Under the pieces are notes generated by a model. That model was not told the DNA's origin, ran no database searches, and saw nothing but the letters and a program-made list of their open reading frames with translations. Of a DNA stretch of 64,000 bases, positions 9,121-17,893 are shown one piece after another. A program made the position numbers and the translations under genes. Every line of letters starts with the position of its first letter. Positions within the stretch are counted from its first letter, which is position 1. This DNA comes from Alginatibacterium sediminis (GTDB taxonomy: Bacteria > Pseudomonadota > Gammaproteobacteria > Enterobacterales > Celerinatantimonadaceae): positions 372,001-436,000 of the forward strand of contig NZ_RAQO01000004.1 in NCBI RefSeq assembly GCF_003610775.1, in the 5' to 3' direction.

Positions 9121-9600
9121 GTGGAAAAAGGTTATTCCTGTATAGGCTTGGTTAACCCCAAAAATGCAGATAATGTAGGAAGCGTGTTACGCGCAGCAGG
9201 CTGCTATGACAGTCATGTCGTTTTTTATACGGGTCAACGTTATGGCTACGCTAGAGAGTTTTCTACCGATACAAAAAGTGCTGCTCACGCGCTACCACTA
9301 ATTTCAGTTGACGATCTTAAATCAGTTATTCCAACCGACTGTACGCCCGTTGCTATTGAATTGGTTGAAGGCGCCCAGCCATTAACTGAATACAAACATC
9401 CTGAGCGAGCTTTTTACATTTTCGGACCCGAGGATGGCTCAGTGCCTAAGTCCGTAATGGCTTGGTGCCAAGAGGTAGTGTATGTGCCAACAAAAGGCTG
9501 TATGAACTTGGCGGCAACAGCTAATGTTGTTCTCTACGATCGGCTTCAAAAAGGAACCGTACATGGTAAGCCGTGGGGGCCAAAATCAACGGAAAGCTAG
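9121..9600 (+). CDS. SpoU/TrmH-family RNA methyltransferase
   Basis: With the GTG start at 9121 the protein is 159 residues and opens VEKGYSCIGLVNPKNADNVG, as homologues of this small family do. A GTG at 9046 would add 25 atypical residues. SPOUT motifs are plain: NVGSVLRAAGCYD, FGPEDGSVP (motif 2) and CMNLAATANVVLYDR (motif 3, the knotted SAM-binding loop). It should 2'-O-methylate a tRNA or rRNA nucleotide in the cytoplasm; the target is not evident. No strong Shine-Dalgarno precedes either start. It is divergent from the sugar cluster and appears monocistronic. Confidence 0.92.
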   Translation: MEKGYSCIGLVNPKNADNVGSVLRAAGCYDSHVVFYTGQRYGYAREFSTDTKSAAHALPLISVDDLKSVIPTDCTPVAIELVEGAQPLTEYKHPERAFYIFGPEDGSVPKSVMAWCQEVVYVPTKGCMNLAATANVVLYDRLQKGTVHGKPWGPKSTES

Positions 9601-9608
9601 CGTTTACA

Positions 9609-9629
9609 GGTTTGATTGTTAGTCAAACC
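9609..9629 (+). terminator. Weak stem-loop after the methyltransferase gene
   Basis: GGTTTGA (9609-9615) pairs with TCAAACC (9623-9629) around a seven-base loop, 8 bases after the stop codon. There is no proper T-run after it, so terminator function is uncertain. Confidence 0.35.
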
Positions 9630-9754
9630 CGCTCTTAATGGTTTTAATTAGGTGAGCAGCCTTAAAATTCGCATGGCATTACTTCGGGGCAAACTCCCTA
9701 AAGGCAAGCTTAGAATACGACCACTTTACAATTTGGATACACAGCAAATTAGTT

Positions 9755-9916
9755 ATACCAATCCTACTCATTAGTTGGTCGTTATTAGTCGTATATAGTA
9801 TTGCTTGAATCAAGTGAAAAAGCACAGTTACTAGTTGTCCTAATGACACCATTTTTGACGCTGAGACAAGTGATTGCTGTCGACTCGGTTTAATAAATAG
9901 TCAGTAGGATTGCTAT
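9755..9916. repeat. MITE-like 162-bp element with 14-bp terminal inverted repeats
   Basis: The left end ATACCAATCCTACT (9755-9768) and the right end AGTAGGATTGCTAT (9903-9916) are inverted copies with 13 of 14 bases matching. They bound a non-coding segment that overlaps the last bases of the SGNH gap region. Together with 9601-9754, where I see no gene, it fills the space between the methyltransferase gene and the SGNH hydrolase gene. Short non-autonomous elements starting with ATACCAAT are familiar in marine gammaproteobacteria. That statement is from general recollection and not a match to a named element. Confidence 0.4.
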
Positions 9917-9926
9917 TATGTCTTGA

Positions 9927-10577
9927 TTAGCGATTTAGTTTGAAATGCGCATTGCTCTCGAACAAGTCCATAATTATTGGCTGTAAAACATCTGCCAGTT
10001 TAATGTGCTCAGTGGCTTGCCAATGAATACCTTCCTTGGGGCAAGACGCAACTATTTGGCCTAAATCCAAATACCTACAACCGAGTTCTTGCGCTTGCTG
10101 CTGATAGTAATGGGCTAATTGCTGAGACTTAAGTGCGCCGCCTTTGAACATGTCGCTAAAGCCATCAATTTCGTGTATCGCTGGTGGCGTAAGCAAGATG
10201 ACCTCAGCAGGACTCGACTTTGAAGCGTGTTGGTAGGATTGAATTTCCTGAACGATCCGCGCTGCGCCGCGCGCAATATCATAGGCTGATTGGTTCAAAA
10301 AGGCCTTTAAGTCGTTGGTTCCCAAAAGTACGAGTACTAAGTCTGGAATATGTGATTCGAGAATTGGTCGTAAGTGGCGCATTCCATTTCGGTCCCCTTC
10401 ATAGGGGTCTTCGTGTACGGTCGTGCGTCCAGGTTGTCCGGCTTCTATAACTTCGTAAGCTGGGCCAAGCTTATCGGCAAGAATGGTTGGCCAGCGTTGT
10501 CGCCGACTGTAACGGCTGCCATCATTTGGATTCGCTCCCCAAGTATTTGAGTCTCCAAAACATAGTATGCTTGGCAT
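9927..10577 (-). CDS. SGNH/GDSL-family esterase, acyltransferase-like
   Basis: This 216-residue cytoplasmic enzyme has ILCFGDSNTWG with nucleophile Ser10, the Gly block around EAGQPGRTT, and LGTNDLKAF with Asn88. The fourth block reads KEGIHWQ, so His185 is present, but the residue three before it is Glu182 where relatives such as the Mycobacterium smegmatis arylesterase/acyltransferase have Asp. There is no signal peptide. It is the last gene of the xylo-oligosaccharide locus, 41 bases after the AraC gene. Removing acetyl groups from imported acetylated xylo-oligosaccharides fits the location; this is inference. Confidence 0.85.
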   Translation of the reverse strand: MPSILCFGDSNTWGANPNDGSRYSRRQRWPTILADKLGPAYEVIEAGQPGRTTVHEDPYEGDRNGMRHLRPILESHIPDLVLVLLGTNDLKAFLNQSAYDIARGAARIVQEIQSYQHASKSSPAEVILLTPPAIHEIDGFSDMFKGGALKSQQLAHYYQQQAQELGCRYLDLGQIVASCPKEGIHWQATEHIKLADVLQPIIMDLFESNAHFKLNR

Positions 10578-10618
10578 GTAAGTCCTTCGCTGCGTTAAAA
10601 GCTTTGTATAATGGCCAA

Positions 10619-11539
10619 CTATGCCTCTTCTAACAACAAATTATCTCGTTGAATTTCTGTTTCTTGTTCACAGTGCATAATTTTGTTGTTGTTTTGATAT
10701 TCAGGTCCAACAACCCAGGCCTGGCGTCTACGGTACTCACTGGGTGAGCAGCCTACGTAATTCCTAAATATGCGAGAAAAATAAGCAGGGTCGTCAAAAC
10801 CTAAGCGCTGTCCAACACGATGTACCGACAAATTGCTCGATAGTAGTAATCGTGCGGCTTCAGTTAAGCGGTGTTTTTTCTGATAGTTTTTGGGACTTGT
10901 TCCAAAAAGCTCGTACCAAATTCGACGAAAGGTTGAGTAAGAGATATTGAGATCGTCCGCTATTTTTTCGAACATTACCGTGTGCTGATGGTTGGTTTTT
11001 AAGCTCAGTGCTATGTCACGTAACTTAGCTACCAACTCGTCGTCTTCATTCACAGGGGCGGGCATTAGTGTTTCTAAGATAACCCGTTCACTAAGCTGCT
11101 CTATAATGTCGCAAGGTCGTGTGGTTTCGGCTGCTTTTTTTAGTTCAATGATGGCGTCACTAACGCTATAACGATTGTTTATTTTTCGAACTGCAATTTT
11201 AGGATCGAGCCAAGCATTATCGAATAAACGGCTGAGTTGACGTTGATCGTATATAAAATACATCTCTTCCCAATTCTGACCCGCCTCAGGACCATAGTGG
11301 TATTTTTGTCCGGGAAGTTGCACTAAAACGCAGGGCGCTTCAACGCGGTAAGTAATGCCGTTGACTTCGTAAAAACCTTTCCCACTGAGGATGACTGAAA
11401 AATTTACAGTAGGGCACTCGTAATTAAGCGTAAAAGGCTTATTCGGAAAGTAACCAATTTCTTTTAAACCACGGTCTTTAGTATGGCGTAAAAAGTCTTC
11501 AAGAACGAAAAAAAAACCTTTCTTAAACAGATGGCCCAT
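10619..11539 (-). CDS. AraC-family transcriptional regulator
   Basis: This 306-residue protein starts behind AAGGAAACCCT. Residues 1-165 form an AraC-type sugar-binding cupin (FSVILSGKGFYEVNG, LVQLPGQKYHYGPE). The C-terminal part has two helix-turn-helix units: IADDLNISYSTFRRIWYELF and the diagnostic GFDDPAYFSRIFRNYVGCSP. It is the likely activator of the adjacent importer and GH43 gene, because a matched pair of 22-bp-spaced direct repeats, the usual form of AraC-type binding sites, lies upstream of each. It sits downstream of a hairpin after the binding-protein gene, which may keep its expression low. The C-terminal tail of about 30 residues after the HTH is not recognised. Confidence 0.93.
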   Translation of the reverse strand: MGHLFKKGFFFVLEDFLRHTKDRGLKEIGYFPNKPFTLNYECPTVNFSVILSGKGFYEVNGITYRVEAPCVLVQLPGQKYHYGPEAGQNWEEMYFIYDQRQLSRLFDNAWLDPKIAVRKINNRYSVSDAIIELKKAAETTRPCDIIEQLSERVILETLMPAPVNEDDELVAKLRDIALSLKTNHQHTVMFEKIADDLNISYSTFRRIWYELFGTSPKNYQKKHRLTEAARLLLSSNLSVHRVGQRLGFDDPAYFSRIFRNYVGCSPSEYRRRQAWVVGPEYQNNNKIMHCEQETEIQRDNLLLEEA

Positions 11540-11567
11540 AGGGTTTCCTTAGCACAAGGCAAACAAC

Positions 11568-11593
11568 AAATGCGCCTTAAGATAGGCGCATTT
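11568..11593 (-). terminator. Stem-loop between the sugar-binding protein gene and the AraC gene
   Basis: AAATGCGCCT (11568-11577) pairs perfectly with AGGCGCATTT (11584-11593) around six bases. On the minus strand it is followed by a partly T-rich tail (TGTTGTTTG). It probably attenuates transcription between the highly expressed binding-protein gene and the regulator and esterase genes. Confidence 0.7.
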
Positions 11594-11614
11594 TAGCTTT
11601 ACAATAGTGGCCTA

Positions 11615-12856
11615 CTATTGAAAATCATAGGCTTCTTGTAACATCGCTATTGCATCTTCAGGACTGATAGTACCACCAACGAGTTCAGTAGAAACGTCGT
11701 TTACTGCACCACCGAGATGTGCGCCCAGTATTTGATCCACAAAGCCATGCACATAGGTACTTTCAGGGACCAATGCCGCCATACGTAACATTAGTGGTTC
11801 TTTAACTTCTTTTGCTGAATTACCATTAATCGGCAACATCATGGCTTCGGACGCGAGCTGGCCTAAGTTTTGTTCATTGAGCCAAAACTCCATAAATTTA
11901 GCTGCAGCAGGGGAAGCGGAATTGGTAAACGCCCAACCATCGATACCGGAAATAATGTCATTGAGTTGGCCTTCACCGCCAGCCACCGTTGGGAAACGAC
12001 CAAGCCCTAAACTATCTGCCGCAACACCTTTTTTAGAGTGTGAATTGTCTTGCTGGATTTTATAACCCCATTCACCTTGCAACTGCATGGCCGCTTCGCC
12101 ATTACCAAATTGGGCAAATGCATTCGCAGTATCTTGTGCCATGTAGCCTTTTTGGAAAGGTTTCATATCACTTAATCGGCGTAATTGAACGGCAGCTTCT
12201 AAGAACGCTGGGTCGCCAAAACCGTTTTCAATTGCGTCTTTGAAGATATCTGGACCGCCAATACGCATGGCCAAGTAGCTATAGTAAAAGTGCGCCGGCC
12301 AACCTTCGCTAGCACCAATTGCTAAAGGAGTAATCCCTGCTGCTTTAAGTTTTTCAACTGCGCCAATGAACCCTTCCCAGGTTTCAAGTTCGCTGGTTTT
12401 GACGCCCGCTTTGTTTAAAAGCCCAGTATTGTAATAAAGCATAGTAGGTTTACTGACCGACGGTAAGCCATAAAGACGTCCGTCTACGCGGTAGGCATCC
12501 ACGGCGCCTTTGGGTAGCTCTTTTTGTAAGGTCGGTAAATAGTCTGTCATATCTGCAAGTAGGCCTGAGCGTGCACGATCTGAATAGTCTGCACCGCCCC
12601 AAGTACCAATAATGTCAGGCTTGCTATCGGACATAAGCAGCGTTTGCAGCTTGGTTTTAAATGCTTCACCGCCAATGTACTCAAAATTTACCTGAATATC
12701 TGGGTTCTGGGCATTAAAGCGTTCAACTTGGTCATCCCAGGTGGCGTTTACTACCGACTCATTACTGGTATGTAGAACCGTAACTTCTGTTGGAGCTGCG
12801 TTAACTGAAAATACGCTAGCGATACCTAAAGCAAGTGCAATCTTTGCAAGTTTCAT
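11615..12856 (-). CDS. Extracellular sugar-binding protein, CUT1 family
   Basis: This 413-residue family 1 solute-binding protein has a Sec signal peptide (MKLAKIALALGIASVFSVNA, cleavage before APTEV). The start is supported by AAGGAAG. Typical segments include RFNAQNPDIQVNFEYI near residue 45 and MQLQGEWGYKI in the ligand cleft region. CUT1 proteins bind oligosaccharides in the periplasm. It lies downstream of its two permease genes and the ATPase gene, at the end of the import part of the locus. With GH43 and an SGNH esterase encoded nearby, a xylo-oligosaccharide is the most likely ligand. Confidence 0.93.
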   Translation of the reverse strand: MKLAKIALALGIASVFSVNAAPTEVTVLHTSNESVVNATWDDQVERFNAQNPDIQVNFEYIGGEAFKTKLQTLLMSDSKPDIIGTWGGADYSDRARSGLLADMTDYLPTLQKELPKGAVDAYRVDGRLYGLPSVSKPTMLYYNTGLLNKAGVKTSELETWEGFIGAVEKLKAAGITPLAIGASEGWPAHFYYSYLAMRIGGPDIFKDAIENGFGDPAFLEAAVQLRRLSDMKPFQKGYMAQDTANAFAQFGNGEAAMQLQGEWGYKIQQDNSHSKKGVAADSLGLGRFPTVAGGEGQLNDIISGIDGWAFTNSASPAAAKFMEFWLNEQNLGQLASEAMMLPINGNSAKEVKEPLMLRMAALVPESTYVHGFVDQILGAHLGGAVNDVSTELVGGTISPEDAIAMLQEAYDFQ

Positions 12857-12904
12857 GTTTCTTCCTTTTTATTGTATATGTAGGGTTGTGCAATTTATTA
12901 AGTA

Positions 12905-14008
12905 CTAATTAATGACGCGATAAACAGCTGCGCCGCTTTGCGTGTCAAAAATATGTAACTGCGATAAATCAATATGTAAGGTCATTGCCTGGCCACTTTC
13001 TAAGGCATAGTTGGCGCTGACTTCAACCTTAAAGCTTTGTTCTCCTCGGCTGACTACAATAAGGGCGGTTGCACCGAGTAATTCATAGCTGTCGATGTTG
13101 GCCTCAAATTCGTGTAATGGATTGTTATGACTACATGTCTTTGGACTTAAGTAGATATCACTAGGGCGGATACCAAGATCCACTTCTCCAACATTGCCGC
13201 TGTAGCTTTGGTCAAGCTGAACATCGTTTCCGGCAAAGTTAAGCCAATAGTTACTGCTGTCGTCTATACGGACGTCGCCTTTTAAAAAGTTCATGGTTGG
13301 CGAGCCAATGAAGCCAGCAACAAATTTAGACTGTGGATGCAAAAACACATCTCGAGGTTTGCCAATTTGAGCAATGTGACCTTCGTGCATAATGACCACT
13401 CGGTCAGCCAAGGTCATTGCTTCCACTTGGTCGTGAGTGACGTACACGGTGGTTTTTTTAAGTTGATCGTGTAGCTGCCGTATTTCGGCACGCATGGTGT
13501 GGCGTAGCTTGGCGTCGAGATTAGACAGCGGTTCATCGAACAAAAATACATTCGGTGTTCGCACCATTGCTCTACCCATTGCCACTCGCTGACGTTGTCC
13601 ACCAGAGAGATCTTTAGGTTTTCTATCTAACAGTGGTGTAAGTTCAAGCAGTTCAGCGACGTCTCGAACTTTGCTATCAATGATTTGCTTATCAACTTTG
13701 GCTAAACGAAGACCAAAGCCGATATTTTTGTAAACACTTAAGTGCGGGTATAAGGCGTAGCTTTGAAATACCATCGCGATATTTCGCTCTTTAGGCTCTA
13801 AATCGTTAACCACTTGTTGGTCAATTTCAATACAACCTTCACTGATATCCTCTAAGCCAGCTATCATTCTCAAGGTTGTTGATTTGCCGCAGCCAGAGGG
13901 GCCTAAGAGCACTAGAAATTCGCCACTTTCAATTTTGAGGTCGATGCCTTTGACGATATGTGCGCCTGGGTAGGTCTTATGTACTTGTTTAAATTCGACA
14001 GTTGCCAT
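12905..14008 (-). CDS. Sugar ABC transporter ATP-binding protein, MalK/UgpC/MsmK type
   Basis: The ATG at 14008 (MATVEFKQVHKTYPG) gives 367 residues, the normal length; a longer reading to 14128 would run into the permease gene. Walker A is GPSGCGKST, the signature is LSGGQRQRVAMGRAM, and Walker B is VFLFDEPLSNLD, followed by an H-loop in VYVTHDQ. The C-terminal 130 residues form the OB-fold TOBE regulatory domain (LGIRPSDIYL). It powers the CUT1 permease pair encoded immediately upstream, with a 5-base gap. Confidence 0.96.
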   Translation of the reverse strand: MATVEFKQVHKTYPGAHIVKGIDLKIESGEFLVLLGPSGCGKSTTLRMIAGLEDISEGCIEIDQQVVNDLEPKERNIAMVFQSYALYPHLSVYKNIGFGLRLAKVDKQIIDSKVRDVAELLELTPLLDRKPKDLSGGQRQRVAMGRAMVRTPNVFLFDEPLSNLDAKLRHTMRAEIRQLHDQLKKTTVYVTHDQVEAMTLADRVVIMHEGHIAQIGKPRDVFLHPQSKFVAGFIGSPTMNFLKGDVRIDDSSNYWLNFAGNDVQLDQSYSGNVGEVDLGIRPSDIYLSPKTCSHNNPLHEFEANIDSYELLGATALIVVSRGEQSFKVEVSANYALESGQAMTLHIDLSQLHIFDTQSGAAVYRVIN

Positions 14009-14013
14009 GCTAA

Positions 14014-14841
14014 TTATCCTTTTACTGCGCCGCCGGTGAGACCAGCAACGATATATTTTTGAGCGACGATGAAAAATGCTAGCGCTGGAAGTACTGTAAT
14101 TGAGACGTAAGCAAGTACTTTGTTCCACTCCACTGCGAACTCACCCTGATACTGCATAATGCCAAGGGTCCAAGGATACAAATCACTATTGTTTAGAACG
14201 ACCAAAGGCAATAAGTAGTTGTTCCAACTTGTCACTAAGACAAACACGCCTACGGTGGCCAATATTGGGGTTGATAATGGAATGACAATTTCAAAGAAAA
14301 ATCGTGCGTAGCCGCAGCCATCAACGCGAGCGGCGTCAAACAATTCAGCGGGTAATTGCTCAAAAAAGGTTTTGAAAAGCAAGATGGCCATCGCTAAGCC
14401 AAAAGCGACCTGTGGGATAACCACGCCATAAAATGAATCCAACAAGCCTAAGTCTCTTATCTTGATAAACAGAGGCAAAATTCCAGTGGCGAAAGGGAAC
14501 ATCATGCCTAGCAAAAAGTAGCTGTATACGTAGCGGTGGCCAACAAAACGAATATGCGAAAAAGTAAACGCGGTCATCGCGCCACCAAGTAAGGTTAAAA
14601 TCAGCGTCATCGAAGAAATAACAAAGCTGTTTTTCATCGAATTCCATAGAAATGGGTTATTGAGAACAGCGCCGTAGTGTTCAAATTCCCAGTTGTTAGG
14701 TAGGCCAATTGGATTTGACTGCAACTCACCAAGACTTTTAAATCCCCCTAAGACGGCGGCAAGTAGGGGCACCAATACAAAACCAGCGATAAGCATTAAA
14801 TAGCAGATCTTGACCCAATCGTTCATAAAGCGTTTTTTCAT
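14014..14841 (-). CDS. Sugar ABC transporter permease, MalG/LacG type
   Basis: This 275-residue membrane protein has six predicted helices and the conserved EAA-type loop, here LFDAARVDGCGYARFFFEIVIPL, within the binding-protein-dependent transport domain. The N-terminal region opens with a charged segment before the first helix, as in MalG-like subunits. It pairs with the MalF-like permease encoded 11 bases upstream to form the heterodimeric channel of a CUT1 oligosaccharide importer. Confidence 0.95.
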   Translation of the reverse strand: MKKRFMNDWVKICYLMLIAGFVLVPLLAAVLGGFKSLGELQSNPIGLPNNWEFEHYGAVLNNPFLWNSMKNSFVISSMTLILTLLGGAMTAFTFSHIRFVGHRYVYSYFLLGMMFPFATGILPLFIKIRDLGLLDSFYGVVIPQVAFGLAMAILLFKTFFEQLPAELFDAARVDGCGYARFFFEIVIPLSTPILATVGVFVLVTSWNNYLLPLVVLNNSDLYPWTLGIMQYQGEFAVEWNKVLAYVSITVLPALAFFIVAQKYIVAGLTGGAVKG

Positions 14842-14852
14842 GACTTATAATC

Positions 14853-15782
14853 CTATTTCTTATCTTTCATGAAGGCGTTTTGATAAGTAAACGCAAAAAC
14901 AACACAGGCAATGAACAACAACACGCCTATAGCACTACCAAAACCAATTCGCATTCTGGATATTCCAAAGGTATACAGATAACTAACGATGGAATGGCTG
15001 GAGTGGCTTGGACCGCCGTTGGTTAAGGGAATGATTAAGTCAAACAATTGCAATGCGCCCAAAATACTGAAGAACATTGATAGAATAATGGCGTGCTTAA
15101 TCAGTGGGATCTTGATTAAAAAGGTGGTTTGTAAGCGGGTTGCACCATCGATTTTAGCCGCTTCTACGAGATCGTTAGGTACGCCTTGTAAGGCTGCAAT
15201 AAAGATCATCATATGAAATCCAAAATACTTCCAAATAATGACTATTAAAATTGCGGCAAAGGCCCATTGCTTATCACCAAGAATGAAGTAGTTTTCCAAA
15301 CCAAAGAACTCGGTGAACATATTAACCACGCCGTAATTACCGTCGTAGATGAACTTCCAAATCAGACCAGCAACAACTTCAGCTAAAATGTAAGGTAAAA
15401 AGAAAATGAGTCTAAAAACTGTGTTTGCCCATGACTGCTTGTAGACACAAAGCGCGACTGAAAGGGCGAGAGGAAGTTGAATTAACAATGAAACAGCGAC
15501 GATTTTTAAGGTATTTCCAATCGCAGTATGAAAGGCACTGTGACCAATAACTTTACTGTAGTTTTGTAAACCTAAGTAGTTATTAAGCTCCCCAATACCA
15601 TTCCAACGATAGAAACTAAAGAACGATGCTTCGAACAAAGGTACAACTACAAATAAGGTAAATAGGCACAATGCTGGTGGAAGAAACAACAATAGGGTCC
15701 AAAGACGCCCCCCTTGATTGTTGCGTGAAAACCAAGACGTCTGCGCCTTACCTTGGCTTAAACTTGTAGTATCTTGCGGCAT
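14853..15782 (-). CDS. Sugar ABC transporter permease, MalF/LacF type
   Basis: The ATG at 15782 (MPQDTTSLSQGK) gives 309 residues, with AGGGAAA upstream; a TTG at 15809 is less likely. Six or more helices and the EAA loop (DLVEAAKIDGATRLQTTFLI) identify a CUT1 permease subunit. It is the first gene of the importer transcript (permease, permease, ATPase, binding protein). Its 211-base upstream gap holds a 36-bp AraC-type direct repeat at 15892-15927. Confidence 0.94.
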   Translation of the reverse strand: MPQDTTSLSQGKAQTSWFSRNNQGGRLWTLLLFLPPALCLFTLFVVVPLFEASFFSFYRWNGIGELNNYLGLQNYSKVIGHSAFHTAIGNTLKIVAVSLLIQLPLALSVALCVYKQSWANTVFRLIFFLPYILAEVVAGLIWKFIYDGNYGVVNMFTEFFGLENYFILGDKQWAFAAILIVIIWKYFGFHMMIFIAALQGVPNDLVEAAKIDGATRLQTTFLIKIPLIKHAIILSMFFSILGALQLFDLIIPLTNGGPSHSSHSIVSYLYTFGISRMRIGFGSAIGVLLFIACVVFAFTYQNAFMKDKK

Positions 15783-15891
15783 AAGAAATTTCCCTAATAG
15801 CCAATTCAACTGAACTAATAAACTGAAATAAATCTAATAAACCCATCAACGTAAATTCATCTTAGGATTAGTGTTGGCTAGATTGAATAGA

Positions 15892-15927
15892 CGAACTGTT
15901 CAAGGCTCTTGGACGAATCGTTCAATG
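15892..15927. promoter_or_regulatory. AraC-type direct-repeat operator upstream of the CUT1 importer
   Basis: Two half sites, CGAACTGTTCAA (15892-15903) and CGAATCGTTCAA (15914-15925), are spaced exactly 22 bp apart with CTTGGA between them. The arrangement equals that at 17715-17750. A direct repeat with a two-turn period is the usual geometry for AraC/XylR-type activators. It ends 110 bases upstream of the permease start. Confidence 0.7.
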
Positions 15928-15993
15928 TGAACTAGATCGTTATTTAAAAAGTCCAAAAGCGATCTAGATAGTGATGAAAAACAAAACTACTGA

Positions 15994-17652
15994 TTATGGT
16001 TTTTGGTTTTTATGTTTAGCGGTGATTTGATAGTCAAGATAATCAAACTGGGCTAGTAACTGTTGTTGACGTAAATCTTCGCAAAATAATCCTACGAAAC
16101 TGCCAGTAAATTTTTGACTGCCGTACTCATCGCTTAAGATAGAGGCATCGAGACAGGGCCCAATGTTGTGCCAAACACCGTTTGCCAAGCAATAACTTGC
16201 GTGTAGGTGTTTTCCTTGTAACTCGAATGCAAGTTGAACCTTACAGGTGGCGTCGATTGCGATGCGGTACTGGGTATACTCAGTTTTACCCGCTAAGGTG
16301 CTACTGAGTATAGAGATAGCCCGCTGGCCTAAAGACTCACTCCAATAAACTTTGAGATAGTAAAAATTGCTTTGGCTATAGAAGCAGGTGAGACCGGCGC
16401 TGCATAAGTGGTGTTTGGGTTCAACGCTAAGGCTGGTTTCGAATCTGCAATTAAAATGACTTATTCGACGTGCTAGCAATGACATGTGACGACTACTAAA
16501 CAATGAGCCCGTGCCTTTGATTTCAATACCTGGGTTGGTGAGTCGAATACAGTCATTACGCAATGGCAGTCGATAGCTTTGGTAGTCGTCAGCGAGCTTG
16601 TTTGGGTCAAAATTGTCGCGTCCAAAAGAATAGGGGAGCTGCCCTATTGTTTCTGGGTGTTGTAGAGGTGGCTCACAGGTAAGTTGCGCTTGTTTGCCGC
16701 CATCTTTTAAGCGTAACCAGCCATTGTCTGTCCATTGACAGGCTTGCAAGGCGGTTTCTCGACCAAGAATGCAATTGGCTTGTTCGGCAAACGGACGAGC
16801 ACATAGATGGGCGATATAAGGCTGACCTGATGCGGTATGCACCAAACTACCATGCCCAGATTTTGCAAGTTTTGAATGCGGTTCAAAGCGGTGTAGTTTC
16901 ACGCTGTCATCAATTGCAAATTCGTCAAACTCATCGAGACAATTGCTTAAAACAATGGATTGTGGATCAGGTTCGTAGGGGCCAGTAACGTTAGTGCTGC
17001 GTAGCATCACCACCGCATGACCATAGCCAGTGCCACCTTCGGCAGTCATTAAATAGTAGTAGTCGCCACGTTTATATAGATGTGGGGCTTCGATACATCC
17101 ACGTTTAGTGCCACCAGTTGTTAAGCGGGTTACATTACCAACCAAGCTGTTCGTTTCCAAGCAATACTGCTGCACAACAACCCAGCCGGGGTGATCGTAG
17201 TTACTGCGGTTTTCCCATTCAAGACTGACTAACCACGCAAGCCCATCATCGTCATGAAATAAAGACGGATCAAAACCGCTACTATTTAAATAGCTGGCCT
17301 CGCTCCATGGGCCTTCGATATTTGGCGCAGTGACCACAAAATTGTCGAGGTCAAAGTATCCCGAGCGCATGGAATAAACATTGCTATACACCAGATAGAA
17401 AAGACTTTTATCGTCGTTATAGCTTAGGCAGGGAGCCCATACACCGCGCGCAGTATCAAGGCTACTAAGGTCAAGTTGGGAGCTTCTATCAAGAGCGTAA
17501 CCAATTTGTTGCCAGTCGCTCAGATTATTAGACTGGTAAAGCTTTACCCCAGGGAACCATTCAAAGGTTGATGTTGCTATGTAGTAGGTATCACCGACAC
17601 GCAAAATGGACGGGTCTGGATTAAAACCCGGTAAAATTGGATTGTTAATCAT
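15994..17652 (-). CDS. GH43 beta-xylosidase (cytoplasmic)
   Basis: This 552-residue protein has a five-bladed GH43 catalytic domain followed by a C-terminal beta-sandwich of about 200 residues, as in XynB-type enzymes. The catalytic set is visible: Asp13 in FNPDPSI (base), Asp128 in GFDPSLF (pKa modulator) and Glu188 in CIEAPHLY (acid). There is no signal peptide, so it should cut imported xylo-oligosaccharides (or arabinoxylo-oligosaccharides) to monosaccharides in the cytoplasm. It lies 5' of the importer genes and has its own AraC-type operator 63 bases upstream. A beta-xylosidase is favoured over arabinofuranosidase by the domain arrangement, but the sugar specificity is not proven. Confidence 0.93.
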   Translation of the reverse strand: MINNPILPGFNPDPSILRVGDTYYIATSTFEWFPGVKLYQSNNLSDWQQIGYALDRSSQLDLSSLDTARGVWAPCLSYNDDKSLFYLVYSNVYSMRSGYFDLDNFVVTAPNIEGPWSEASYLNSSGFDPSLFHDDDGLAWLVSLEWENRSNYDHPGWVVVQQYCLETNSLVGNVTRLTTGGTKRGCIEAPHLYKRGDYYYLMTAEGGTGYGHAVVMLRSTNVTGPYEPDPQSIVLSNCLDEFDEFAIDDSVKLHRFEPHSKLAKSGHGSLVHTASGQPYIAHLCARPFAEQANCILGRETALQACQWTDNGWLRLKDGGKQAQLTCEPPLQHPETIGQLPYSFGRDNFDPNKLADDYQSYRLPLRNDCIRLTNPGIEIKGTGSLFSSRHMSLLARRISHFNCRFETSLSVEPKHHLCSAGLTCFYSQSNFYYLKVYWSESLGQRAISILSSTLAGKTEYTQYRIAIDATCKVQLAFELQGKHLHASYCLANGVWHNIGPCLDASILSDEYGSQKFTGSFVGLFCEDLRQQQLLAQFDYLDYQITAKHKNQKP

Positions 17653-17714
17653 AAGTCCTCACTGACTAAACTATTGTGTGCATGCTGACATGTAGTTTCA
17701 CTATGGGTAAGACA

Positions 17715-17750
17715 CAAATCGTTCAACTTACTTGGATAAATCGTTCGTTG
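17715..17750. promoter_or_regulatory. AraC-type direct-repeat operator upstream of the GH43 gene
   Basis: AAATCGTTCA at 17716-17725 repeats as AAATCGTTCG at 17738-17747, a 22-bp period, with CTTGGA between. Aligned over 36 bp with the site at 15892-15927, about two thirds of positions are identical, including the linker CTTGGA and both GTTC cores. It is probably bound by the AraC regulator encoded at 10619-11539. Confidence 0.7.
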
Positions 17751-17893
17751 TGATAATGATCGGATTTTGTTTCGATGGCTTGTTCATGCTTTTACTGACA
17801 TCGAGTCGTTAGATGATTTAAGCTATGCTCATCAAAATTCGCTACAGGTTTCACTCGACCAAGTTATTAATCGGTCGATAATTGGAGAACAAC

